NCBI GenBank assembly: GCA_036852015.1
Contig: JAANDG010000099.1
Coordinates: 248,001 to 312,000, forward strand
Origin: Pelodera strongyloides
Lineage: Eukaryota > Nematoda > Chromadorea > Rhabditida > Rhabditidae
DNA: 64,000 bases
Direction of reading: 5' to 3'
How positions within the stretch are numbered: the stretch's first letter is position 1; every line of letters starts with the position of its first letter. The position numbers and the translations under genes are program-made. Below are positions 20,956-30,827 of this stretch, in pieces. The notes beneath the pieces are model-generated. The model had not been told where the DNA came from. It saw nothing but the letters and a program-made list of their open reading frames with translations, and ran no database searches.

Positions 20956-21317
20956 ATACTTTTTCTATTTAGAAAAAAAAAGGATTTTTTGTTATAACTT
21001 CCTCTTTATGATCAGGGTAATTGCTTATTTTTAAATGGAAAATGAAAACGAGTCAAGGGGCCATATTCACCACTCCGTTTCCCTCGGGGAAATATTCCCT
21101 GGTGACAGAAAATAGCATTCTAATGTGAGACACGCAGAGAAAAGGGGGAAAATTCCCCATGGGGAATTGAGTGGTATATGGCCTGAGGATCGTTCCCCGA
21201 TAGATTCGCCCTCGAGGGAAGTATCTATACCTGTGGGACGATGATCTTCGTTATGAAGTGAAAGTGGTGCGAAAAATAAGACCGGCGGTTTTAGGATTAC
21301 TTTACCGGTAAAACCAG

Positions 21318-21412
21318 AGGCCGCATTCACCAACACGCAGGGGTGCGAGAGCTGAAAAGATTCAGAGCGCTCGTGAGTCTAGGGAGTGCTCCGTTGGTGA
21401 ATACAGCCTCTT
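21318..21412. mobile_element. MITE-like foldback, AGGCCGTATTCACCAAC family, copy 3 (short)
   Basis: CAGAGGCCGCATTCACCAAC at the left and GTTGGTGAATACAGCCTCT at the right, only about 95 bp apart. Its right flank (TTGAAAGTCATGATTATTGC) is shared with copy 4 at 23,434-23,567. Confidence 0.7.
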
Positions 21413-21516
21413 TTTGAAAGTCATGATTATTGCGTGTTTGCTGGGACTCAATTTTACTTAGTTTCTTGTTACATTGTATCCTGTTTCGTGGATTTTGATT
21501 TCTTGTTTTTGTTTAG

Positions 21517-21610
21517 GGATGAAGTAAGCAGTATGACTGCACCGTTGGCGGCACGTCACGGAGGCAGTCGTCGGTTCGTTTACCCGAGAGCGTCTGACTC
21601 CAGAGCTCAG
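21517..21610 (+). CDS. Chimeric cassette: front of the GWTKQYD exon joined to the back of the SRRFVYPRA exon
   Basis: The first 35 bases match 23,672 onward (GGATGAAGTAAGCAGTATGA against GGATGGACTAAGCAGTATGA). The rest matches the 3' half of 12,159-12,254 (GTCGTCGGTTCGTTTACCC). The fusion is open for 31 codons from TGTTTAG to GTAGTT: DEVSSMTAPLAARHGGSRRF then VYPRASDSRAQ. Confidence 0.5.
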
Positions 21611-22160
21611 GTAGTTTGTTTATTTTGCTTCCTCATTTTTTTTGTTGAGAACTACATGTCATAGCTTAAGCGTGTGGCGAGCTTATCCTGCATAGAACGG
21701 AGCCAACTTCGAGATTTGTTTATTATATAAATTTACTGAGCTTACATTGGCCCTTTTATTATTAAGCATAACAGTGCAATAGACGAGAAGAGACATGCAT
21801 ACATATATAAATTTACTGAACTTACCTTGGCCCTTTTATTATTAAGCTTAACAGTGTAATAGACGAGAAGAGATATGCATTGCAGGTAGCTCCGGTTTTG
21901 ACCTTACCATTAGCTACTGGTCATAAAAGCACTTGAAATATGTCTTTCCGAGTCGTCCACCAATTAATCATGTCATATCTCAAAACAGTAACAAAATACA
22001 AAAGGCTACAAAGAAAAACCCATTTTTTGGAAATGCATCGAAATGAGTATTTCCAAAATCTTCCGAGAGCGAGGGTGGTAGAATAGAACTTTTGAGATAG
22101 ATAAAAAAGAGCGAACTCTAAGAAAAAAAAATGTAAAATAATAAAAACTCGACCTTTTAG

Positions 22161-22302
22161 GGTTCTCAACGCCGTAGATCACCGTATCCACCGTCAAGTG
22201 TTCTTCTTCTGTTCTGTGCTTGTTTCGTCGTGCTGAAGGACGAGGTGTCCGCCGTTCTCAGCGATATCCACTTCGCCTTCGGTCACTGTGAAAGGACGTG
22301 AT
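22161..22302 (+). CDS. Cassette of the VLKDEVSAVLSDIHFAFGHC type
   Basis: From the acceptor ACCTTTTAG one frame is open for 46 codons: SQRRRSPYPPSSVLLLFCAC then FVVLKDEVSAVLSDIHFAFG and HCERT, with a TGA just before the donor GTAAGTAG. This copy keeps the SPYPP start and the FALLS-type end in a single frame. Confidence 0.4.
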
Positions 22303-22639
22303 GTAAGTAGTTCCGTCTTTTGCGTATCCGTTTAGTATCGATTGACTAATCCAAAGACTAGTTAATTGAATAAAGTTACCGCCACGAATCGGGCCAAAGC
22401 AACCGGCACGTTTCGATATTTTTTTAATGAAGTTCGGGATAAACCTTAATCGGATCAGTCGGGGGAGGGACAGCGACGACTCCGGCTAAAGAAACTATAC
22501 TTATTCACTGGCACGTTCCGAACTTTCTTAGTGACGTTGTGGGATAAACCAAAATAACAATAAAACGGGGTATCGGAGTAAGGTTATACGAAGTGAGCGG
22601 CCGAAGAGTACAAATTAAAGCAAGGGTCGGAGTGGCCGA

Positions 22640-22800
22640 AGGCCACGACGACCCGAGCTCCAGGAGCCCAAACGTCATGCTGAAACCTGGCGGGTTGGGG
22701 GTTCCTCGGTTTGGCGGTGCATCGAAACCTGGCGGTGGCGGTCAACCCGGTTTGAGCATAATTTGGTTTCAATTACTTGCCGCATAACGTGAAAAAAATC
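22640..22800 (+). CDS. Possible glycine/proline-rich exon (VMLKPGGLGVPRFGGASKPG)
   Basis: One frame reads SSRSPNVMLKPGGLGVPRFG then GASKPGGGGQPG. The block is repeated at about 25,272-25,420, where it is fused to a fragment of the VRSVRVAPVQ cassette. Clear splice sites were not found, so the boundaries are approximate. Confidence 0.25.
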
Positions 22801-23433
22801 TGCTCTAGTTTCTGCTGTGCTTAATGCGTTAATTTTTTTTAAGTCCCATGCTTCGGCTTTAGAAAACTAATAAGGACATTATTGCCCCTGCCCTGTTTTC
22901 CATGAATTGAAAACAGTTGTCAGTTTTAATGTGATCACCTCCCCATCCGTAATGCATTATAAATAGTCCAAATCACATCCCAATCCGTGATGCACTCTAT
23001 ATGCAAATTCGTCTAAATCACCTCCCCAAAATTTTGATCGTATCCGTTACTATGATCTTATTGATATTTTTGCTTGAATCTTGAATCGACCAGTAACTGT
23101 GTTTTGTTTTAGAATGTCCCACAAAGAGTGGATTTGGCGAGGAATGCTGTGACAGGAGGTTTGTTTTTTTGTGACTTTAGAAGATTATGGTATATTTTAA
23201 AGAACTGATTAGTTACCATCTTTGCATAAAAAGCAGTTTTTCCCCCCGTTTGAAAGTTTTCTTCACTTCAGCTGCGGTGTCGTCTGCGTCTGCCAACTCG
23301 GTGATCGAGCATCTTGGAGGAGCGGCCGAAGTAAATAAGGTAAGGTTTAGTCAGGTTTGGTAGTCTGAATTCTAAGGTCTGGTATTCGTTAAACTTGTAC
23401 ATAGAACGTAGAATGGCGCGAACGCGATGTCTG

Positions 23434-23567
23434 AGGCCGTATTCACCAACAGGCTCGAAGCCCTCCCTGGCCCCCACCCCCAGAGAGCTAAAGAGTGCGA
23501 GAGCAGAAGAGATTGAGCGCACGTGAGCCTAGGGAGTGCTCCCTGTGTGTTTGTGAATACAGCCTCT
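23434..23567. mobile_element. MITE-like foldback, AGGCCGTATTCACCAAC family, copy 4
   Basis: Ends GAGGCCGTATTCACCAACA and TTTGTGAATACAGCCTC. It is nearly identical to copy 1 at 16,177 and shares about 35 bp of left flank with it, but its right flank matches copy 3. The segment is therefore a recombinant of the two. Confidence 0.75.
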
Positions 23568-23671
23568 GTTTGAAAGTCATGATTATTGCGTGTTTGCTGG
23601 GACTCAATTGTACTTAGTTTTTGTTACATTGTGTTCTGTTTCGTGAATTTTGATTTTTTGTTTTTGTTTAG

Positions 23672-23752
23672 GGATGGACTAAGCAGTATGACTGCACCGT
23701 TGACGAAGATGAATTATTGGAACTGACCGAGAAGTCTGCAGCTGAAGCTCGC
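23672..23752 (+). CDS. GWTKQYDCTVDEDELLELTE cassette (paralogue of 14,463)
   Basis: A 27-codon phase 0/0 exon: GWTKQYDCTVDEDELLELTE then KSAAEAR. It differs from 14,463-14,543 mainly by conservative changes (S/T, K/Q, D/E), as expected for duplicated exons under selection. The next exon in this run is the damaged EREVAE copy at 24,009-24,064. Confidence 0.45.
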
Positions 23753-24008
23753 GTGCGTTTTTGATTTTAATATTTCGTTTACACTTGATGGTTATGATTT
23801 TGTAGTTGAATGTGTGTTTGTAGCTTGTAGCGGTATATTCGGATGTTGGTTCAGGCAGAACTAGATTGTAGTCTTGTACTTATTTTCCTTTTAGCATCAT
23901 TATGGGCTCATTGTTTGGTCTTGAAGATTGCTTTCAGTTTCGTACAGTGTAGTGTGTCTGATCTTAAAGTAATACACATAAGTACATATCATGGTTTTTT
24001 CTTTGTAG

Positions 24009-24064
24009 AGAGAACGCGAAGTGGCTGAAGACAGAATAAAAAGGCAGGAGCAAGAAGACAGGCG
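24009..24064 (+). pseudogene. EREVAE cassette with 7-bp deletion
   Basis: It matches 20,117-20,179 but lacks seven bases near the 3' end (GACAGGCG against GACAAGCAGAAAGCG), so the donor no longer falls in phase 0. Confidence 0.55.
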
Positions 24065-24166
24065 GTGAGTTATCGGTGATTTCCGAATGTTTCCTCTATT
24101 TTTCTTTGTTGTCTCATTGTCAGGCGCAAATGAGGATGGGGCTTAGTTTTACGGGAACCTGTCAGT

Positions 24167-24996
24167 TAGAGTGGTGTCAAAACGGCTATTTTTGCAGCCG
24201 GCTACGCATCATGCGGTTTTCGAGCCGAGCCGCTTTTCTGTCAGGGCGTGGCTACGGCTATAGCCGTAGTCGCTACCAAAGAAGCATGCGGCTACGGCTA
24301 TATCCATAGCCGTTTCTTGAACAAAGAGCGGCTATGGCTGTTAGCCAATCCATTGGCAGCGTGAATAGTCGGCTATTCTAAGCAGCTAAATAGTATTTTT
24401 TGAAAAGAGGTGAAAACAACCAATTATTTATCGCAAATTTCAAAATGCGATTCATTATGCAAAAAGAATGTCAAAAACCAGAAAATATACGCTAAGATGA
24501 ATCCAAATATGCGCAAACAGCTGCCTAACGACAAATAATGCAACTATTTATAATTTGAACACAATTAAACTCAAATAATGGCAAATTTTCTAATAAAACA
24601 CAATAAAATTATTAAATAATAACATTTGGGCCCGATAAAAAAAAGTAGTTTTCGGTCGATTTCCGATAGAAGATTGTTCTACTATAATATTACGGTGGTT
24701 TTGTGCTTTATAGGCAAAACCATGCTAATTTCAGAAAAGAAAACTAGAAAATTCATATGTATTCATTTAAAATAGCCGAATATTTATGTATCCTAATACT
24801 GTTATTCGGCTTGTCGAGTAGCCATCTTTACAGCTGAGCAGATATGCGGCTCGGTGCGTAGCCACTGCAGTGGCTACCCGTGAAGCCGGCTATGACTGTA
24901 TCCACTGCAATGAATGCGCGTAAAGCCGGCTTTCCGTGTATTCACAGAGCGGCTAGCCGGATCGGCTATTTCTGTAGCCGATTTGACACCACTCTA
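24167..24996. mobile_element. hAT-like non-autonomous element with 8-bp target duplication
   Basis: The inverted ends TAGAGTGGTGTCAAAACGGC and its counterpart GACACCACTCTA delimit 830 bp. They are flanked by CTGTCAGT at 24,159-24,166 and 24,997-25,004. The paralogous sequence at 20,282 (GGGAACCTGTCAGTGATACG) has a single CTGTCAGT and no element, so it is an empty site. An 8-bp duplication and TAGNG-type ends are typical of the hAT superfamily (established knowledge). The interior has many GGCTA/TAGCC inverted motifs and no transposase ORF. Confidence 0.88.
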
Positions 24997-25207
24997 CTGT
25001 CAGTGATACGTTTTACATTTCATACAAATATGCATACAGTAGCAATGGTATCCGGAGAAGCTGTCATTGGCATGAAGCCGGCAGTGATTATTGATGCGTG
25101 ATTGGTACGCATCTATTACGTGTGCCAACGATGCAAGAGTACTTTGTTGTGGATGAACAAAACGAGTCAGGCATTGGCTGAAGTTTTATTCATTCGTCAT
25201 CTTTAGG

Positions 25208-25430
25208 GTGCGATCCGTAAGGGTGGCGCCAGTGCAGCGCGATCGCTGTCCCGTTCCACTAGGTCAAAAAGTCGAGCTCCAGGAGCCCAAACGTTATGCT
25301 TAAACCTGGCGGTTTGGCGGTTCCTCGGTTTGGCGGTGCATCGAAACCTGGCGGTGGCGGTCAACCCGGTTTGAGCATAATTTGGTTTCAATTACTTGCC
25401 GCATAACGTGAAAAAATCTGCTCTAGTTTC
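25208..25430 (+). pseudogene. Chimeric segment: VRSVRVAPVQ cassette joined to the KPGGLGVPRFGG block
   Basis: It matches 20,494 to about 20,568 (through CAAAAAGTCGA) and then switches to the sequence of about 22,655 onward (GCTCCAGGAGCCCAAACG). A few shared bases at the junction suggest joining at microhomology. Confidence 0.6.
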
Positions 25431-25834
25431 TGCTGTGCTTACCCATGCTTCGGCGTTAGAAAACTAATAAGGACAATATTGCCCCTGCCCTGTTTTCCAT
25501 GAATTGATGAAAACACTTGTCAGTTTTAATGTGCCTACATCCTTTTTCCAGGAGGAAAATAAACGGTCATTACGAACTGCCGCATCAGATGCCGCCTTCT
25601 CTACACATTTTGCAACCCTGCGCCTTTGAACATCGGGAAAAGGTATGGTGAAGCAAGAAGCAAAGTAATTTTTTCTATCCCATTCTATGGGCACGATAGT
25701 CTAATCAAAGTATTCCAATGTATCGCCGTCGGTCCTATGGCATCAGTGTACTCTCATTTGCGGTGCTAAATTGTGTCACTTCAGCTTGTTCACTTCGATA
25801 ACTTCGGAGCGAAGCGATCAATAAGATCCCGACC

Positions 25835-25966
25835 TTTTTGGGTCTTCGACACTGTAGACCAACGAATCCACCGTTCAGTGGCCTTCCGCTATTCCAATAT
25901 TGTTTCGTCGTGTGGGCGAGATCTTCGCCCTTCTGAACAACATCCTGTTCGTATTTGGGATTTCGA
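25835..25966 (+). pseudogene. VLEDEVF-type cassette with lost acceptor and donor
   Basis: It reads GGTCTTCGACACTGTAGACC after TTTTTG instead of TTTTAG, and ends TCGAAGTAGTCC where the 29.5 kb copy has TCGAAGTAAGTAGTCC. Both splice sites are damaged. Confidence 0.55.
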
Positions 25967-26043
25967 AGTAGTCCTATTCATTGGAGTCCAGAGGAAACTT
26001 TACTCTCATTTGCGGTGCTAAATTGTGTCAAAACTGTTCTGTC

Positions 26044-26091
26044 GACTGGCTTGCCGTGAGGTAGCCAGTTGGCCCTCACGGCAAGCCAGTC
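26044..26091. repeat. Perfect 18-bp hairpin made from an exon fragment
   Basis: GACTGGCTTGCCGTGAGG and CCTCACGGCAAGCCAGTC are separated by 12 bases. The left arm plus loop is the inverted copy of the exon segment found upright at 26,765 and 28,630. See findings. Confidence 0.85.
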
Positions 26092-26129
26092 AATGACACA
26101 TCATGCGGTCCTGATAGAGGAATACAATG

Positions 26130-26600
26130 CGAGTGAGTCTTTATGCTCTTTACCAAATTTTATACAATTTCTACTTTCTACTTGCGTGCATTTTACGTGC
26201 TACGCAAATATATAATACTGCCGTTTCTTTTTTTTTAATATTAACACGGGGGGATTATCCAGGACCAACTACGGGAAGTGAACATTGATTTAATAATAAT
26301 GGGTTTCATATGCAACAGTTTCTGCAGAACGTGAAAAAAATATATTACCGATTACAGTAGTTTTTCTAAATCCCACACGTCTTCTTAAGAAAACTTTGCC
26401 ACCGCCCAGTTTCCATGAATTGATGAAAAGAGTTGTAGGGTTTAATTTACGCCTTTTTTTTGCAGGACGAGACGAGGTTCGATCTGGATGCGACCGGCGG
26501 CATCCGAAAATGACCCGCTGCGATCTGCTGTTGGCACGTACTTAGGGTAAGTAGATGAATTTTTAGTTAGTTTTTAAACTTGCTCGTCAAAAATTATAAA
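26130..26600 (+). repeat. Duplicated block shared with 28,690-29,150
   Basis: About 460 bp are nearly identical to 28,690-29,150. The block includes an 81-bp exon-like segment (26,466-26,546 and 29,031-29,111) that enters after one base and reads TRRGSIWMRPAASENDPLRS then AVGTYL. It has the acceptor TTTTGCAG and the donor GTAAGTAG. Confidence 0.75.
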
Positions 26601-26730
26601 AAAGGTTGTGCACGGCCTCACTACACGTGTTTTTGCTTAAGTCTCGCGGTCCCGATGAGATCTAATGGTCCTTGTAATCAGGAAAACAAAAACCGATAAC
26701 ATAAAAGACTCTTATTGTCTACAAATTCAG

Positions 26731-26830
26731 GAGTCAACGCAGTGCTTCGACCGAATTGGGCCAGCTGGCTACCTCACGGCAAGCCAGTCGTCGACACATC
26801 ATGCGGTCCTGATAGAGGAATACAATGCAA
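26731..26830 (+). CDS. EEYNA-type cassette, copy 2
   Basis: From ACAAATTCAG to GTGAGT; one frame reads ESTQCFDRIGPAGYLTASQS then STHHAVLIEEYNAS. The 28,597 copy has a 2-bp difference (TTCGAGTGTTGGG against TTCGACCGAATTGGG) that puts its start in another frame. Confidence 0.35.
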
Positions 26831-26907
26831 GTGAGTATTTATGTTCCTTACCAAATTATGTACCTTTTCTACTTTATACTAGGGTGTAAGTTTTTCCGTT
26901 TTCAATA

Positions 26908-27273
26908 TTAAAGGGATCGGTTCACCTTAAATTGTGTCTGTTTTTTTTTGTTTCTTTATTTTCTAGAAGGGATAATAAAAATTTGGAATACAAAAAGTAG
27001 TGTTCAATTTCAATACTCACGAAGATATTAGGTGATAAAGTGGTGGATTGATCGGCCCCGAATGCAAAAAGGGTAATTGTTTCTAGACAAACAAGGCAGG
27101 ACAATTGCCCTTTTTGCATTTTGGACCGATCAATCCACCACTTTATCACCCAATATCTTCGTGAGTATTGAAATTGAACACTACTTTTTGTATTCAAAAT
27201 TTTTATTATCCCTTATAGAAAATAAAGAAACAAAAAAAAACAGACACAATTTAAGGTGAACCGATCCCTTTAA
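26908..27273. mobile_element. TTAA-flanked palindromic MITE, family A, with empty-site paralogues
   Basis: It begins TTAAAGGGATCGGTTCACCT, ends AGGTGAACCGATCCCTTTAA and is palindromic apart from a centre of about 17 bp near 27,090. The flanks TTCAATA and CAGTGAGGG correspond to uninterrupted TCAATATTAACACGGG sequences at about 26,235 and 28,801, which hold a single TTAA. This shows insertion into TTAA with duplication of the four bases. Confidence 0.9.
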
Positions 27274-27733
27274 CAGTGAGGGTTCCGAGAACTGACTACG
27301 GAAAGTGAGCAATGATTTGAGGCAATGATTTGAGCATAATTGGCTTCAAATATAACAGTGGCCGCATAACGTGCAAAAATCTTATGGAGTTTCTGCTGTG
27401 CTTAATGCGTTAATTTTTCTTCAGGAGTCAGTCCTCTTGTGCGACCTAATTGAGCCAACTGGCTACCTCACAACGAGCGAGTCGATGGCACTTCATGCAT
27501 TCCATTGAGGAATACCGCAAGTGAGTCCTTATGCTCTTTACCAAATAATGCACTTTTTTATACTTTCTACTTGCAATCCGGTATAAAAAATAACATGGAC
27601 ATTAGAGACAACCAAAATCCTTCGTGAGCGAGGTAGGGAGATTACGGCTACCGAAACAGAGATGGACAGAGAGCAAACATTCCTAAGATAAAAAGGAAGG
27701 ACTATGATAATCAATAAGAACCCGACCGTTTAG

Positions 27734-27874
27734 GGTCCTCGATGCTGTAGACCACCGCATCCACCGTGCAGTAGCCTGCAACTATTTCGTGGTTGTTTCG
27801 TCGTGCTGGAGGACGAAGTGTTCGCAATTCTCAGCGACATCCACTTCACTTTCGGGCATTGGAAAGGATATGGT
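27734..27874 (+). CDS. Cassette of the VLEDEVF type, copy near 27.8 kb
   Basis: It spans ACCGTTTAG to GTAAGTAG and matches 17,745-17,885 closely, including the same one-base loss. The preceding repeat GATTACGGCTACCGAAACAG is also present (27,640). Confidence 0.3.
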
Positions 27875-28321
27875 GTAAGTAGTATCAATTGACTAATCTC
27901 AAAAAAAAAATCATATTATCTATTATATTTTCCCAAACAATAAGCACTACTATTATAGTTTCCGGGAAGTGTGTTACTGCATAGAATCATTGCAGCCCGT
28001 CCACTTCGTGTCATACCTAACAATTTGGGTTTAATAAGCTTCGTCAACCCAACAAAATGTAACACGCTCAGCCAATTTTTTTCAATCCAGCATCAACTAA
28101 CTCTATGTGAATACACCTGAAATTTTTCTCCACGCTAATGTTCGTTTTTATTATTATTTGTAATAATGACACTGCATATTGTTTTTACAAGAACACAAGA
28201 CGGGATTAGGCATGCTTATAGCCCTACAGTTCAATAGTTCAGTTCATCATATATGCACCTGAAAATTAGCTTTCCGAGTTGTCCACCAATTAATTATGTC
28301 ACATATGTTTTCAATCTTCAG

Positions 28322-28440
28322 GGGGTAGCATTCGGTGCCTCACTACAGGCCAATCGACGTTCTGAGGCTGTTTCGTCGTGCTGGGGGACGAGGTGTTTGC
28401 CCTCCTGAGCAACATCAACTTCGCATTGGGGCATTGCAAA
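28322..28440 (+). CDS. Cassette VLGDEVFALLSNINFALGHC, one-base shift
   Basis: It runs from AATCTTCAG to GTAAGTAGC and is a close relative of 12,510-12,630. Its G run has five Gs instead of six, so the N-terminal part (GVAFGASLQANRRSEAVSSC) and the C-terminal part (CFVVLGDEVFALLSNINFAL) are in different frames. Confidence 0.35.
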
Positions 28441-29347
28441 GTAAGTAGCCCTGTCGGTTTTATTACCCATTGATTAATCCAAAGGATAATCTGCTGAATG
28501 AAAACACTGTATTGTAATCACAAAAAAAGTGTATCGTTTACAATCAGGAAAACAAAAACTGATAACATAAAAGACTCTTATTGTCTACAAATTCAGGAGT
28601 CAACGCAGTGCTTCGAGTGTTGGGCCAACTGGCTACCTCACGGCAAGCCAGTCGTCGACACATCATGCGGTCCTGTTAGAGGAATACAATGCAAGTGAGT
28701 ATTTATGTTCCCTTACCAAATTGTATACAAATTCTACTTTCTACTTGCGTGCATTTTACGTGCTACGCAAATATATAATACTGCCGTTTCTTTTTTTTTT
28801 TCAATATTAACACGGGGGATTATCCAGAACCAACTACGGGAAGTGAACAATGATTTAATAATAATCTGTTTCATATGCAACAGTTCCCGCAGAACGTGAA
28901 AAAAAATATATTACCGATTACAGTGTTTTTTCTAAATCCCACACGTCGGCTTAAGAAAACTTTGCCTCCGCCCAGTTTCCATGAATTGATGAAAAGAGTT
29001 GTAGGTTTTAATTTACGCCTTTTTTTGCAGGACGAGACGAGGTTCGATCTGGATGCGACCGGCGGCATCCGAAAATGACCCGTTGCGATCTGCTGTTGGC
29101 ACGTACTTAGGGTAAGTAGATGAATTTTTAGTTAGTTTTTAAACTTGATCGTCAAAACTAATAAAAACTGTTGTGCACGGCCTCACTACAAGTGTTTTTG
29201 CTTATGTCTCGCGGTCCGGATGAGATCTAATGGTCCTTGTAGTGATTGTTGTGCGTTCACTTTATGCACATTATGGGAGTTTGTCTCTGGCCTCGTCATA
29301 CTGTGGAGAAATTGTGGTAATACGCGGCTAACGTGAAATCCATCTAG

Positions 29348-30490
29348 GTCGCTCCCATAGGAATGAGTGGTCATTACGAACAGCCGCATCAGATGCCGCC
29401 TTCACTACAAACTTTGCTGATCCGTAGACCGACGAATTCACCGTTCAGTGGCCTTCCACTATTCCGAGATTGTTTCGTCGTGTGGGCGAGATCTTCGTCC
29501 TTCTGAACAACATCCTGTTCGTATTTGGGATGTCGAAGTAAGTAGTCCTATTCATTGGAATCCAGAGGAAACTTTGCTGAGTGAAAACGCTGTGTTATAA
29601 TAATTACAATAAAGTGCATCGTTTCCCAAACGTTTGATCATATCGTGCCTTTTCTACTTGTGAAAATAAAGCTTTGCGAATGAATATACAATCAGGAAAA
29701 CAAAAACCGATAACATAAAAGACTCTTATTGTCTACAAATTCTCTGGCCTCGTCATACTGAGGAGAAATTGTGGTAATACGCGGCTAACGTGAAATCCAT
29801 CTAGGTCGCTCCCATAGGAATCAGTGGTCATTACGAACAGCCGCATCAGATGCCGCCTTCACTACAAACTTTGCTGCTCCGCACCATAGGACATCGGGAA
29901 AAGGTATGGTGAAGCATGACATCTTTCCTATCCTCTATGCGCACCATAGGCAAGGCATCAGTATTCCATTGTATCGAAATTGATCTTACCGTGTGCGGGA
30001 ATTCACGTTTGTAGTGTTAAGTGTTGTCACTTTAGCCCGTCCACTTCGATAGCTTCCAAACGTAGTTTGTTGTGTTTTCTGACGGACGAAACATAAAGAA
30101 AGCAAAGTAAGACGATGAATTTTGTGCCGTTATCCGAAGAACGAAAATATGTCAGGAAAAAAGGTATGTGATTATTTATTTAATTGCTTGTTTGAATGAA
30201 TTGCGCAACGATAGCTCATAGCGGAAGCAGCGATAGTTTATGGCGATCGCACGGCGCAAGTAAGTTATTGGCCGGGACACGAATGTCTCTGGGTTGTGTA
30301 GGTTTGAATCTATGGCGTTGCTAGTTTGTAATAGAAAGGAAATATGTACCTTTGCTAAACAATTGCACACTTGTACATATCTTAGGAACGTTGGCTGACG
30401 GGCATAGTTGCTGTTCAGAAAGCGGACGCCCGAGCGAAAAAATGAGGAAGTATGTGCTAAGCGTAAGCTTTTCGCATGACTATGCAATCT
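29348..30490 (+). pseudogene. Rightmost cassette run, mosaic and degenerate
   Basis: Two copies of the HYEQPHQMPPSLQTLL exon occur (29,348-29,421, broken; 29,805-29,903, open for 33 codons). They are followed by a decayed copy of the 14,054 exon (about 30,037-30,163, stops) and an intact-donor copy of the 14,236 exon (about 30,203). Around 29,421 the sequence jumps in mid-exon into a VLEDEVF-type cassette ending at 29,537. Around 29,742 it jumps from an EEYNA-type intron end to TCTGGCCTCGTCATACTG. A last open piece, ERWLTGIVAVQKADARAKK, ends in TGA near 30,440. Confidence 0.5.
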
Positions 30491-30827
30491 GAGAAAGTAA
30501 GTCCGATGACATTAACTAGTAAAGATGGTTTGCGAAAGTTAACTTAAGTAGTAATTGACTGAGTGGGAGGGAAGTGTGGCTAGGTTAATGTAGCTGCATG
30601 AGCGCTGCATGCACGGACACGAAAGTCTCGTCGCAGGGAGCCTACATTTGGCCTATGCGTCGGGTCTTCTTCCAGCGCAACAGTAGCCTAGATTTTTGGC
30701 CTCACTCGTGTGAATTTCCCTGGTATGAGCGAAAGTGTGCGATGTGTATTCGGGCCACCGTTTTCGGACCCAGTGTCGGCTGCGCAACAACCAAGTTTTC
30801 TCAATGTGCTAAATGTCCTCATTGTAG

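Noticed and set aside
26922..27259. Near-identical ORFs on both strands (KSSVQFQYSRRYWVIKWW and mirror)
   Set aside because: They are the two arms of a palindromic MITE and have no independent coding evidence.
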